From Bradyrhizobium macuxiense (lineage in GTDB: Bacteria; Pseudomonadota; Alphaproteobacteria; Rhizobiales; Xanthobacteraceae): a stretch of DNA of 33,869 nucleotides. The stretch spans positions 126,206 through 160,074 of the forward strand of contig NZ_LNCU01000084.1 of NCBI RefSeq assembly GCF_001542415.1, read 5' to 3'. Each line of letters opens with the position of its first letter. Position 1 is the first letter of the stretch. Of the stretch, positions 23,639 through 30,652 are shown in pieces. The notes below the pieces were generated by a model that worked only from the letters and a program-made list of their open reading frames with translations, had not been told where the DNA came from and made no database searches. A program made the translations under genes and the position numbers.

Positions 23639-24768
23639 ACGCGCAATCCAACATGATCAAGGTCGCCGTGGTCGGCGGCGAGGGCATCGGTCCCGAGGTC
23701 ACCGCGCAGTCGCGCCGGATCCTCGACTGGTTCGCGGCGAAGCGTGGCGTGCCGATGACGCTGCGCGAGGCGCAATACGGACTGATCCCGTATCTCGCAA
23801 CCGGCAGGGTGTTGCCGGAGGACACTGCGGAAGCAATGGACGAGGCCGACGCGATCCTGTGGGGCGCGACCGGCGGGCCGGAGACCAAGGAGGTGCCGGC
23901 GGCCGCGCGCAAGGCCGGCAGCCTGCTCGGCCTGCGCAGCAAATACGATCTCTACGCCAATCTGCGGCCGATCGTGGCGAACCCGGCGCTTTCCGCCTCC
24001 GCACCGCTCAAGCCCGAAGTGCTCGACGGCGTCGATTTCGTCATCATCCGCGAGCTGACCAGCGGCATTTATTTCGGCGAGCCGCGCGGCATCGAGACGT
24101 TGCCGGATGGGCAGCGGCGCGGCTTCAACACCGAGCAATACACCACCAACCAGATCCGCCGCGTTGCGCGGTCGGCGTTCGAGTTGGCGCGGACACGGCG
24201 CAACAAGGTGTGCTCGGTCGACAAGGCCAATGTGCTGGAGACCAGCGTGGTCTGGCGCGAAGAGGTGACCGCGCTGCACAAGGAGGAGTTCTCCGACGTC
24301 GAGCTGAGCCATCTCTATGTCGACAATGCCGCAATGCAGATCGTGCGCGAGCCGCGGCAATTCGACGTGATGGTCACCGGCAACATCTTCGGCGACATCC
24401 TGTCCGATTGCGCGGCGATGGCCTCGGGCTCGCTCGGCATGTTGCCTTCGGCCTCGCTCGGGCCGGTCGACCGTTACGGCCGGCGTAAGGCGCTCTATGA
24501 GCCGGTGCACGGCAGTGCGCCCGATATCGCGGGCAAGGGCATCGCCAATCCGCTCGGCTCGATCCTGAGCGTCGCGATGCTGCTACGCCTGACGTTGAAC
24601 CGTCCCGCGGATGCCGATCTCCTGGAGAAGGCGGTGCAGACGGCGCTCGCGTCCGGAGCGCGCACCGTTGATATCGCCGAGGCGGGCGCGAAGAAGCTGT
24701 CGACAACCGAGATGGGTGATGCGGTGCTGAATGCGCTCGACAAGGTTGCGGCGAAGGAACACGCTTGA
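23635..24768 (+). CDS. leuB: Isopropylmalate dehydrogenase-family enzyme (LeuB-type)
   Basis: This 377-residue NAD-dependent beta-decarboxylating dehydrogenase retains the catalytic and metal residues: LRSKYDLYANLRP (two Arg), IIRELTSGIYFGEPRG (Arg and Tyr), SVDKANVLE (Lys), YVDNAAMQ (Asp) and GNIFGDILSD (two Asp). EPVHGSAPDIAGKGIANP, with the Asp that selects NAD, is also intact. Two things are unusual. The N-terminal motif reads GGEGIGPEV rather than GDGIGPEV, and the specificity loop reads ARKAGSLLGLR where LeuB normally has RPExGLLxLR, so the conserved Glu that contacts nicotinamide and substrate appears to be Ala. It may act on 3-isopropylmalate or on a related 2-alkylmalate. It is the last gene of leuCDB. 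Confidence 0.85.
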   Translation: MNAQSNMIKVAVVGGEGIGPEVTAQSRRILDWFAAKRGVPMTLREAQYGLIPYLATGRVLPEDTAEAMDEADAILWGATGGPETKEVPAAARKAGSLLGLRSKYDLYANLRPIVANPALSASAPLKPEVLDGVDFVIIRELTSGIYFGEPRGIETLPDGQRRGFNTEQYTTNQIRRVARSAFELARTRRNKVCSVDKANVLETSVVWREEVTALHKEEFSDVELSHLYVDNAAMQIVREPRQFDVMVTGNIFGDILSDCAAMASGSLGMLPSASLGPVDRYGRRKALYEPVHGSAPDIAGKGIANPLGSILSVAMLLRLTLNRPADADLLEKAVQTALASGARTVDIAEAGAKKLSTTEMGDAVLNALDKVAAKEHA

Positions 24769-24780
24769 TGGCCGCTATCT

Positions 24781-24805
24781 GCTGCGCCGGCAGCGCCAGC
24801 GCAGC
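24781..24805. terminator. Small hairpin between leuB and the convergent 72-residue gene
   Basis: GCTGCGC (24781-24787) and GCGCAGC (24799-24805) form a perfect 7-base stem with an 11-base loop just after the leuB stop. There is no T-run, so it is at best a weak terminator. Confidence 0.3.
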
Positions 24806-24821
24806 GTTGAGTAAGCCAGCG

Positions 24822-25040
24822 TCAGGCCGTCCTTTGGGCGCGGTCGCGAAGGCTTTCCGAAGACTCAAGCAGACTGTCCGACGGAGAAGTCTCGCCGTCG
24901 AGCCAATCCTGCTCCTTGGCCAGCGCGCGCCAGGCAGCTTCCATCCGCTTGTAGCGATTGTAGGTCGGTTCTTCCGATGCGCGCTCTGCGAGCTGCGCGC
25001 AGTTCTCCGCATTGTCGAGAAAGTGCTGCGACTGTTTCAT
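24822..25040 (-). CDS. Small conserved-type hypothetical protein, 72 residues
   Basis: This is a short, charged, helical cytoplasmic protein with no cysteine pair for metal and no membrane segment: HFLDNAENCAQLAERA, PTYNRYKRMEAAWRALAKEQDWLDGE. It resembles a family of small alphaproteobacterial orphans (pattern: A-x-x-C-x-x-L-A ... Y-x-R-M-x-x-A-W-x-x-L-A) that are abundant in Bradyrhizobium; I know no function for them. The ATG at 25040 has GGAGG six bases upstream, strongly supporting translation. The ribosome site lies inside a predicted hairpin (25044-25067). It converges with leuB and diverges from the small exported protein. Confidence 0.75.
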   Translation of the reverse strand: MKQSQHFLDNAENCAQLAERASEEPTYNRYKRMEAAWRALAKEQDWLDGETSPSDSLLESSESLRDRAQRTA

Positions 25041-25043
25041 AGA

Positions 25044-25067
25044 ACGTCCTCCTGTTGATAAGGACGT
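25044..25067 (-). promoter_or_regulatory. Hairpin covering the Shine-Dalgarno of the 72-residue gene
   Basis: On the minus-strand transcript, ACGUCCU (from 25067-25061) pairs perfectly with AGGACGU (from 25050-25044) across a 10-base loop. The second arm contains half of the AGGAGGA ribosome site, and the stem ends three bases before the AUG. This could mask translation until melted, as in RNA thermometers, or be opened by a trans-acting RNA. Confidence 0.45.
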
Positions 25068-25099
25068 GGGGCATCATTTCGGGCTATTCAACGCGTAGA

Positions 25100-25111
25100 A
25101 AATGATCATTT
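25100..25111. promoter_or_regulatory. Perfect 12-base palindrome AAATGATCATTT
   Basis: It lies in the 199-base gap between the two divergent small genes, 60 bases upstream of the minus-strand start. Its symmetry and AT-richness in a GC-rich region suit an operator. No binding protein is suggested by the neighbourhood. Confidence 0.3.
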
Positions 25112-25178
25112 CGCCACACTGGTGAATGCCTGTTCAGGGAGTTCCATCGCTCAGCGTGCGTACAGAGGCACGAGCGTA

Positions 25179-25203
25179 GGAACGCTTCGTTGCTCCCGAC
25201 GTT
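25179..25203 (+). promoter_or_regulatory. EcfG (general stress) promoter, GGAAC-N16-CGTT
   Basis: GGAAC at 25179-25183 and CGTT at 25200-25203 are separated by exactly 16 bases. This matches the alphaproteobacterial EcfG consensus (GGAAC-N16/17-CGTT), and it lies 36 bases upstream of the ATG of the small exported protein. Confidence 0.7.
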
Positions 25204-25239
25204 CCTCCGTTTCCATGTCGAAACTGGAGGAGGAATGAC

Positions 25240-25500
25240 ATGAAGAAATATCTGTTGGCTGCCGCCATGGTCACTGCGATCGCGGCGCCTGCCTTCGCCG
25301 ATGAAGTCGGTGTTCGCGTAGGCCCAGCCGGCGCGGGTGTGACCGTCGGTCAGGCACCCGCATATCGTGAGCGCGATCGCGACCGCACCACCGTCATCAG
25401 AGAGCACGAGCCACGCGACCGGACCACCGTGATCAAGAAGCGGGATGCGTACGGCAATCGCAGCAAGACTGTCATTCATCATGGCGACGACGACGATTAA
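25240..25500 (+). CDS. Small exported protein, 86 residues, probable stress-induced
   Basis: This is a short secreted protein. Residues 1-20 form a textbook signal peptide (MKKYLLAAAMVTAIAAPAFA, cleavage before DEV). The mature part is highly charged and probably disordered: an Arg/Asp/Glu-rich middle (YRERDRDRTTVI, then RDRTTVIKKRD) with a repeated RTTVI motif and an acidic HHGDDDD tail that could bind metal. It would reside in the periplasm. GGAGGAGGA precedes the ATG and an EcfG promoter lies just upstream, so it is probably made in the general stress response. An intrinsic terminator follows 34 bases after its stop, making this a monocistronic gene. I do not know its function. Confidence 0.85.
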   Translation: MKKYLLAAAMVTAIAAPAFADEVGVRVGPAGAGVTVGQAPAYRERDRDRTTVIREHEPRDRTTVIKKRDAYGNRSKTVIHHGDDDD

Positions 25501-25533
25501 GGGCTGACTCATCCACGTCTGGGATGGCCGAAG

Positions 25534-25566
25534 TCCGCCGCTGACCCAGTCGCGGCGGATTTTTTT
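25534..25566 (+). terminator. Rho-independent terminator
   Basis: A perfect 8-base stem, TCCGCCGC (25534-25541) with GCGGCGGA (25552-25559), has a 10-base loop and is followed by seven Ts (25560-25566). It ends the small exported-protein gene. Confidence 0.92.
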
Positions 25567-25657
25567 GTTTGCCCCGCGGTTCGATAGTGGAGCCCTGAAC
25601 GCGTCTCGGGCGTTGTTGGCACGTGATTGGTCGTGCTGTGAACTCCGTAGAGGAGCA

Positions 25658-27163
25658 ATGGCTGTCGAGACGGAACTCAAATTCCGCGTTCCGGCGCGGA
25701 CGTTGAAGGCGTTGGTGAGGCCGCGGATTGCCGGGAGCAGGAGCGGAAAGCCGTCGGCAAGCGATCTGGTCTCGACTTATTTCGACACCGCCAGGCACAA
25801 GCTGAAGCGGCGGGGCCTCACGCTGCGTGTACGCCAGGATGGCGGCAGGCACGTGCAGACTATCAAGTCAGCCGGCGGCGCGCAGTTCGGCCGGGGGGAG
25901 TGGGAGACCGAACTCGAGACGGACGAGCCGGATCTGAGCAAGGTCGGCGGCACGCCGTTTGAGGACTTCGCGTCCAGGAAACTTCGCCGCAAGCTGAAAC
26001 CTGTCTTTGAAACATCAGTGCGGCGCATCGCCGTGCCGCTGCGCACGAAGCGCAGTGAGATCGAACTTGCCATCGATCGCGGTCAGGTAACCGCCGGCCA
26101 TCGCACATGCCCGATCGAGGAGGTCGAGCTCGAGCTCAAAAGTGGGCGGCAGCTCGACTTGTTTCGCATCGCGAAAGCGTTGGAGCGCAAGACGGGCGCC
26201 GAACTCGACCTGCGTTCGAAATCAGATCTCGGATACGAGCTTGCCGATCGCGAGGAGCCTGTCGTTGTCTCGGCCGAGAGCGTGGTGCTGGATTCCGCCT
26301 TCACGGCGGCCGAGGCGTTTCGGGTGATCGCGCGCTCGGCGTTTCGTCACTTTTCATCGAACGCAGATGCGGTCCGCGAGGGCGAGGCTGAAGGCATTCA
26401 TCAGATGCGGGTCGGCCTGCGCCGGTTGCGTGCGGCGATCTCGCTGTTCTCAAGGATGCTGGTCGGGCCGAGCACGGAAGAGGTCAAGGTTCAGCTCAAG
26501 TGGCTCACCAATGAGCTGGCGGCGGCGCGCGAACTGGACGTCTTCGTCAGGGACGACATCGAGCCCGCCTCGCATGATGCCTTGCTTCGGCGCGGCGGCA
26601 AGGCGATCCGGCAGGAGTTTTCCGAACGCCGCGACCGTGCGTTTGCGCGCGCGAGGATGGCCACGAGCTCGGCACGCTATCGCACGATGCTGATCGATAC
26701 ATTGCAATGGATCGAGGCGCCGCAAACGATCGCGGCTGCGGATGAAGGCGGTCCGGTCGGCGAGTTTGCGGCCACGCTGCTGCATCGCCGCATCAGGAAG
26801 CTGCGCAAGGACGGCCGGCGTCTCGACGCGATGTCCGCCCGGGAGCGGCACAAGGTGCGCATCAGGGCGAAGAAGCTCAGATATGCGATCGATTTCTTCG
26901 AAAGCCTGTTTCCCGGCAAGCGCGAGCGGAAGCAACTTGCATGGTTGTCGAAGCACCTGAAGCGGATTCAGAAAACGCTCGGCTCGCTCAATGATTTCGT
27001 CGCACATCGCAAGCTGGCCGTCGACGCGGCGCTGAAGGCGCCGCATCGAAAGGAGCGCGCCCGCGCCTTTGCGTCGGGCGTGGTGCTTGGCCGCGAGGAA
27101 CAGGCGGTCAGGCCGCTGATCAAGATCGCGGCGAAAGAGGTGCGGGGACTGAGGAAGATGTGA
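25658..27163 (+). CDS. CYTH and CHAD domain protein (triphosphatase / polyphosphate-associated)
   Basis: This is a 501-residue two-domain cytoplasmic protein. The N-terminal CYTH domain (about 1-205) begins with the signature ExExK (Glu4, Glu6, Lys8 in VETELKF) and carries the Arg/Lys/Glu-rich strands of the triphosphate tunnel (LTLRVRQDGGRHVQTIKSA, EWETELETDEPD). The C-terminal CHAD domain (about 220-500) has the histidine/arginine helices HQMRVGLRRLRAA and RHKVRIRAKKLRYAIDFFESLF. CYTH-CHAD proteins such as E. coli YgiF hydrolyse inorganic triphosphate, and CHAD domains bind polyphosphate. The start at 25658 is set by AGAGGAG just upstream; the frame's earlier starts lie within the preceding terminator region. 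It is monocistronic apart from a small antisense-strand gene overlapping its 3' end. Confidence 0.92.
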   Translation: MAVETELKFRVPARTLKALVRPRIAGSRSGKPSASDLVSTYFDTARHKLKRRGLTLRVRQDGGRHVQTIKSAGGAQFGRGEWETELETDEPDLSKVGGTPFEDFASRKLRRKLKPVFETSVRRIAVPLRTKRSEIELAIDRGQVTAGHRTCPIEEVELELKSGRQLDLFRIAKALERKTGAELDLRSKSDLGYELADREEPVVVSAESVVLDSAFTAAEAFRVIARSAFRHFSSNADAVREGEAEGIHQMRVGLRRLRAAISLFSRMLVGPSTEEVKVQLKWLTNELAAARELDVFVRDDIEPASHDALLRRGGKAIRQEFSERRDRAFARARMATSSARYRTMLIDTLQWIEAPQTIAAADEGGPVGEFAATLLHRRIRKLRKDGRRLDAMSARERHKVRIRAKKLRYAIDFFESLFPGKRERKQLAWLSKHLKRIQKTLGSLNDFVAHRKLAVDAALKAPHRKERARAFASGVVLGREEQAVRPLIKIAAKEVRGLRKM

Positions 27164-27320
27164 CGCGCCCGTCGTGCTCGCGCTCGGCCGATGCGATCCG
27201 ATTGCGGCACTCGTCGGCATATGCACGCAGGCGCTCGGCCGTCAGCGGGTCGAGGCCGGTGCGCGCCAGCCGCTCGGCGCGATCAGCCTGGTCCTTGAGG
27301 TCGTCGATCATCCCGGTCAT
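27120..27320 (-). CDS. Small hypothetical protein, 66 residues, overlapping the CHAD gene end
   Basis: This is a short, charged, helical protein (MTGMIDDLKDQADRAERLART, then LDPLTAERLRAYADECRNRIASAE). The pattern AERLART-LDPLTAERLRAYADE resembles small rhizobial orphans I have seen, and the composition is unlike a random shadow. The ATG at 27320 has GGAGG about five bases upstream, which favours it over an ATG four codons earlier. The last 44 bases overlap the 3' end of the CYTH-CHAD gene on the opposite strand. No function is known to me. Confidence 0.6.
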   Translation of the reverse strand: MTGMIDDLKDQADRAERLARTGLDPLTAERLRAYADECRNRIASAEREHDGRVTSSSVPAPLSPRS

Positions 27321-27417
27321 GTCCGCCTCCATGCCGGGATAATTTGAATCGAATTGCGACGTTCCCCGACCGATGGCGGAGTGGCTAACGCGCGGTTAAC
27401 TGGCGGCGTGGGCGCGC

Positions 27418-28959
27418 TTAGGTCACCGGCGCCGGGTTGAACAGCGTGAGGTCGTTGTGGATACCCCAGCGATCCGACCACGGCTTGGTGCGGCCGCTAG
27501 CGACGTCGAGGATCATGCGGAACAGGTCCCAGCCGGTTTCCTCGATGGTCTTCTCACCGGTCGCGATGCAGCCGGCATCGAAGTCGATCAGGTCCTTCCA
27601 GCGTCGCGCCAGCTCGCTGCGGGTCGCGACCTTGATGACCGGCGCGGCGGCGAGGCCGTAAGGCGTGCCGCGGCCGGTAGTGAACACCTGCAGCGTCATG
27701 CCAGAGGCAAGCTGCAGCGTGCCGCAGATGAAATCGCTCGCCGGCGTCGCCGCAAACAGCATGCCCTTCTGGCGCGCCTTCTCGCCGGGCGACAGCACGC
27801 CGCTGATCGGGCCTGAGCCAGACTTGACGATCGAGCCGAGCGACTTCTCGACGATGTTGGCGAGCCCACCCTTCTTGTTGCCCGGCGTGGTGTTGGCGCT
27901 GCGGTCGGCGCCGCCGCGGGCGAGATAGGCGTCGTACCACGCCATCTCACGGATCAGCGCGCGGCCGACATCCTCGTTGACGGCGCGGCGGGTCAAAAGC
28001 TGGATCGCATCGCGCACTTCGGTGACTTCCGAGAACATCACGGTCGCGCCGGCCCGCACCAGCAGGTCGGCGGCGAAGCCGACCGCGGGATTGGCGGTGA
28101 CGCCGGAGAATGCGTCGCTGCCGCCGCATTGCAGGCCGATCACGAGATCAGAGGCCGGGCAGGTCTCGCGCTTGCGGCTGTTGAGCACCTTCAGCCGCGC
28201 CTCGGCCTGGGTCATGATGGCCTCGACGATCGCGCCGAAGCCGTCAAAGGCCTCGTCCTGCATCCGCACGATGGCGTCGCTGATGCCTTCCGGCACCAGT
28301 CGCTCGGGCGCAAGCTTCTCGCAGCCGAGACCGACGACCAGGATCTCGCCGCCGAAATTCGGGTTGAGCGCGAGGTTCTGCAGCGTGCGGATCGGCACCA
28401 CGGCGTCGGGCGCCGATATCGCGACGCCGCAGCCATAGGCGTGCGTCAGCGGCACGACATCGTCGACATTGGGATATTTCGGCAGCAGCTCGGCACGAAT
28501 GCGCTTCACCGCATATTCCATCGTGCCCTTGACGCATTGCACCGAGGACGAGATGCCGAGGATGTTTTTTGTTCCCACCGAGCCGTCCGGATTGCGATAG
28601 CCCTCGAACGTAAAACCTTCGAGCGGCGGCAGCGCCGCCGGCACCGCGGTTGCGATCGCGAGCTGGTCGAGCGGCGGCGCCTCGGGCATACGGATGCGCG
28701 CCTCGTCGACCCATTCGCCGGCCAGGATCGGCGACAGTGCATGGCCGATCACCTCGCCGTAACGGATGATCGGCGCGCCCTCGGCGATGTCGATCAGCGC
28801 AGTCTTGTGTCCCTGCGGCACGAAGGCGCGCAGTGCCAGGCCGCAGGCGAAGCGGGAGTCGGCGGGCAGGCCGAAATCGTTCACGACGATCGCGACATTG
28901 TCGCGCTCATTGAGCTTGATGTAGCGGGGCTGCTCCTTCGCGCCGATCGACTGGTCCAT
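27418..28959 (-). CDS. garD: Galactarate dehydratase
   Basis: This 513-residue protein follows E. coli GarD closely as I remember it throughout. Shared stretches include IPQGHK-like VPQGHKTALIDI, GEVIGHA, GYRNPDGSVGTKNILGI, YGCGVAI, NPNFGGEILVVGLGCEKL, CPASDLVIGLQCGGSDAFSGVTANPA, TGRGTPYGLA and the C-terminal LFNPAPVT. It contains the SAF-type N-terminal domain and the UxaA/GarD catalytic domain with its conserved cysteines. It dehydrates D-galactarate to 5-dehydro-4-deoxy-D-glucarate in the cytoplasm. The ATG at 28959 is chosen because AGGAGAG lies seven bases upstream; a TTG two codons earlier is excluded. It is the last gene of the aldarate cluster, separated from its neighbour by a repeat element. 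Confidence 0.95.
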   Translation of the reverse strand: MDQSIGAKEQPRYIKLNERDNVAIVVNDFGLPADSRFACGLALRAFVPQGHKTALIDIAEGAPIIRYGEVIGHALSPILAGEWVDEARIRMPEAPPLDQLAIATAVPAALPPLEGFTFEGYRNPDGSVGTKNILGISSSVQCVKGTMEYAVKRIRAELLPKYPNVDDVVPLTHAYGCGVAISAPDAVVPIRTLQNLALNPNFGGEILVVGLGCEKLAPERLVPEGISDAIVRMQDEAFDGFGAIVEAIMTQAEARLKVLNSRKRETCPASDLVIGLQCGGSDAFSGVTANPAVGFAADLLVRAGATVMFSEVTEVRDAIQLLTRRAVNEDVGRALIREMAWYDAYLARGGADRSANTTPGNKKGGLANIVEKSLGSIVKSGSGPISGVLSPGEKARQKGMLFAATPASDFICGTLQLASGMTLQVFTTGRGTPYGLAAAPVIKVATRSELARRWKDLIDFDAGCIATGEKTIEETGWDLFRMILDVASGRTKPWSDRWGIHNDLTLFNPAPVT

Positions 28960-29015
28960 AAGCAACTCTCCTCAGGGACGGTGCGAGTTTGGGGTGTGAC
29001 GGGTCTGCGAGTTCT

Positions 29016-29147
29016 CACCTCTCCCCTTCGGCGAGAGGTCGGCGCGAAGCGCCGGGTGAGGGGGCGAAGGTCTCACGAGAGAGCGTAACCCCTCACCCGG
29101 AACGCATCTGGCGATGCGTTCCGACCTCTCCCACAGGGGGAGAGGTG
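29016..29147. repeat. Dispersed palindromic intergenic repeat, about 132 bases
   Basis: CACCTCTCCCC at 29016 is the inverse of GGGGGAGAGGTG ending at 29147. Inside are GAGAGGTCGG with CCGACCTCTC, GGGTGAGGGG with CCCCTCACCC, and two small hairpins (GGCGCGAAGCGCC and AACGCATCTGGCGATGCGTT). Such elements are common between genes in Bradyrhizobium as I recall. It sits inside the aldarate cluster, between the dehydrogenase gene and garD. Confidence 0.8.
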
Positions 29148-29182
29148 GATACCTCTTCTGCGGACCGGACTGCGCGATCATG

Positions 29183-30631
29183 TCAACCCGGGAAGGTGTA
29201 AGCCGTCTTCACCGTGGTGTAGAACTCGCGGGCATAGGCGCCCTGTTCGCGTGCGCCGTAACTCGAGCCTTTGCGGCCGCCGAACGGGACGTGGTAGTCG
29301 ACGCCGGCAGTCGGCAGATTGACCATCACCATGCCGGCCTCGCTGTTGCGCTTGTAGTGCGAGGCGTATTTCAGGCTTGACGTGCAGATGCCCGAGGCGA
29401 GGCCGAACTCGGTGTCGTTGGAGATCGCCAGTGCCTCCTCGTAATCCTTGGCGCGGATCACGCAGGCGACCGGGCCGAAGATTTCCTCGCGTGCGATGCG
29501 CATGGTGCTGGTGGTCTCGGTGAACAGCGCGGGCTGCAGATAGAAGCCGGGCGTCTCGCGGTTCAGGAGCTCGCCACCCCAATGCAGCCGGGCGCCTTCG
29601 TCCTGGCCGATCTTGATGTAGCGCAGGTCCTGGTCGAGCTGGCTCTGGTCGACCACCGGGCCGACATGCACGCCGCTCTTCAGCGCGTCATCCACCGAAA
29701 GGCCCTTCATCCGTTCGGTCATCGCCGCGACGAAGCGATCGTGGATGCCCGCGGTGACGATCAGGCGCGAGGACGCCGTGCAGCGCTGGCCGGTCGAGAA
29801 ATAAGCGCCGTTGACGGCGACCTCGACCGCGACCTTCACGTCGGCGTCGTCGAGCACGACCAGCGGATTCTTGCCACCCATCTCAAGCTGGAACTTCTTC
29901 ATGGGATTGGAGAGCACGCAAGCCTGCGCGATCTTGCGGCCGGTCTGAACCGAGCCGGTGAAGGAGATCGCGGCGACATCGGGATGCTCGAGCAGGGTCT
30001 GGCCGACGACGGAGCCGGAGCCGACCACGAGGTTGAACACGCCGGCCGGAATACCGGAGCGCGCGATGATCTCGGACAACGCATGTGCGGAGCCCGGCAC
30101 CAGCTCGGCCGGCTTGAACACGACCGTGTTGCCGTAGCAGAGCGCGGGCGCGATCTTCCAGGCGGGAATTGCGATCGGGAAGTTCCACGGCGTGATCATG
30201 CCGACGACACCGACCGGCTCGCGGGTGATCTCGACATCGAGGCCGGGACGAACCGACGCACCCTTTTCGCCCATCAGCCGCAACGCTTCACCGGCAAAGA
30301 ACGCGAATATCTGGCCGGCGCGCGCGACCTCGCCGATGCCCTCGGGGAGAGTCTTGCCTTCCTCGCGGGCGAGCAGGCGGCCGAGCTCTTCCTTGCGGGC
30401 GAGGATTTCGGCCGAGATCTTGTTCAGCGCGTCGAAGCGCTCCTGCGGCGTCGAGCGCGACCACGCCGGGAAGGCGGCCTTCGCCGCGGCTATCGCCTTT
30501 TCGGTCTGCGCCTTGTCGGCCCTGGCGTATTCGCCGACCACGTCATTGGTGTTGGAGGGGTTGATGTCCCGCGTAATGCCTGAGCCGTCGACCCATTCGC
30601 CGGCGATGAAGTTTTTCTGGTGAGCGGTCAT
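29183..30631 (-). CDS. 2-oxoglutarate semialdehyde dehydrogenase (2,5-dioxopentanoate dehydrogenase)
   Basis: This is a 482-residue aldehyde dehydrogenase. Key residues are Asn150 (TPWNFP), Lys173 (VFKPAE), FTGS near 224-227, Glu250 (LEMGGKN) and catalytic Cys284 (GQRCTASSR). The reaction inferred from context is NAD(P)-dependent oxidation of 2,5-dioxopentanoate to 2-oxoglutarate, the final step after KdgD. Sequence alone would allow other semialdehyde substrates such as succinate semialdehyde. The ATG at 30631 is chosen because GGAGAG lies five bases upstream; the upstream TTG would place this ribosome site within the protein. It follows gudD by 21 bases. Confidence 0.92.
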   Translation of the reverse strand: MTAHQKNFIAGEWVDGSGITRDINPSNTNDVVGEYARADKAQTEKAIAAAKAAFPAWSRSTPQERFDALNKISAEILARKEELGRLLAREEGKTLPEGIGEVARAGQIFAFFAGEALRLMGEKGASVRPGLDVEITREPVGVVGMITPWNFPIAIPAWKIAPALCYGNTVVFKPAELVPGSAHALSEIIARSGIPAGVFNLVVGSGSVVGQTLLEHPDVAAISFTGSVQTGRKIAQACVLSNPMKKFQLEMGGKNPLVVLDDADVKVAVEVAVNGAYFSTGQRCTASSRLIVTAGIHDRFVAAMTERMKGLSVDDALKSGVHVGPVVDQSQLDQDLRYIKIGQDEGARLHWGGELLNRETPGFYLQPALFTETTSTMRIAREEIFGPVACVIRAKDYEEALAISNDTEFGLASGICTSSLKYASHYKRNSEAGMVMVNLPTAGVDYHVPFGGRKGSSYGAREQGAYAREFYTTVKTAYTFPG

Positions 30632-30652
30632 GTTTCTCTCCAACCTTTGTTG

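Noticed and set aside
25617..25634. TGGCACG-like element suggesting a sigma-54 promoter before the CYTH-CHAD gene
   Set aside because: The -12 element at the required spacing reads GT instead of the essential GC.
28129..29088. 319-codon plus-strand frame opposite garD and running into the repeat
   Set aside because: It is antisense to a near full-length GarD match and ends within a palindromic repeat.
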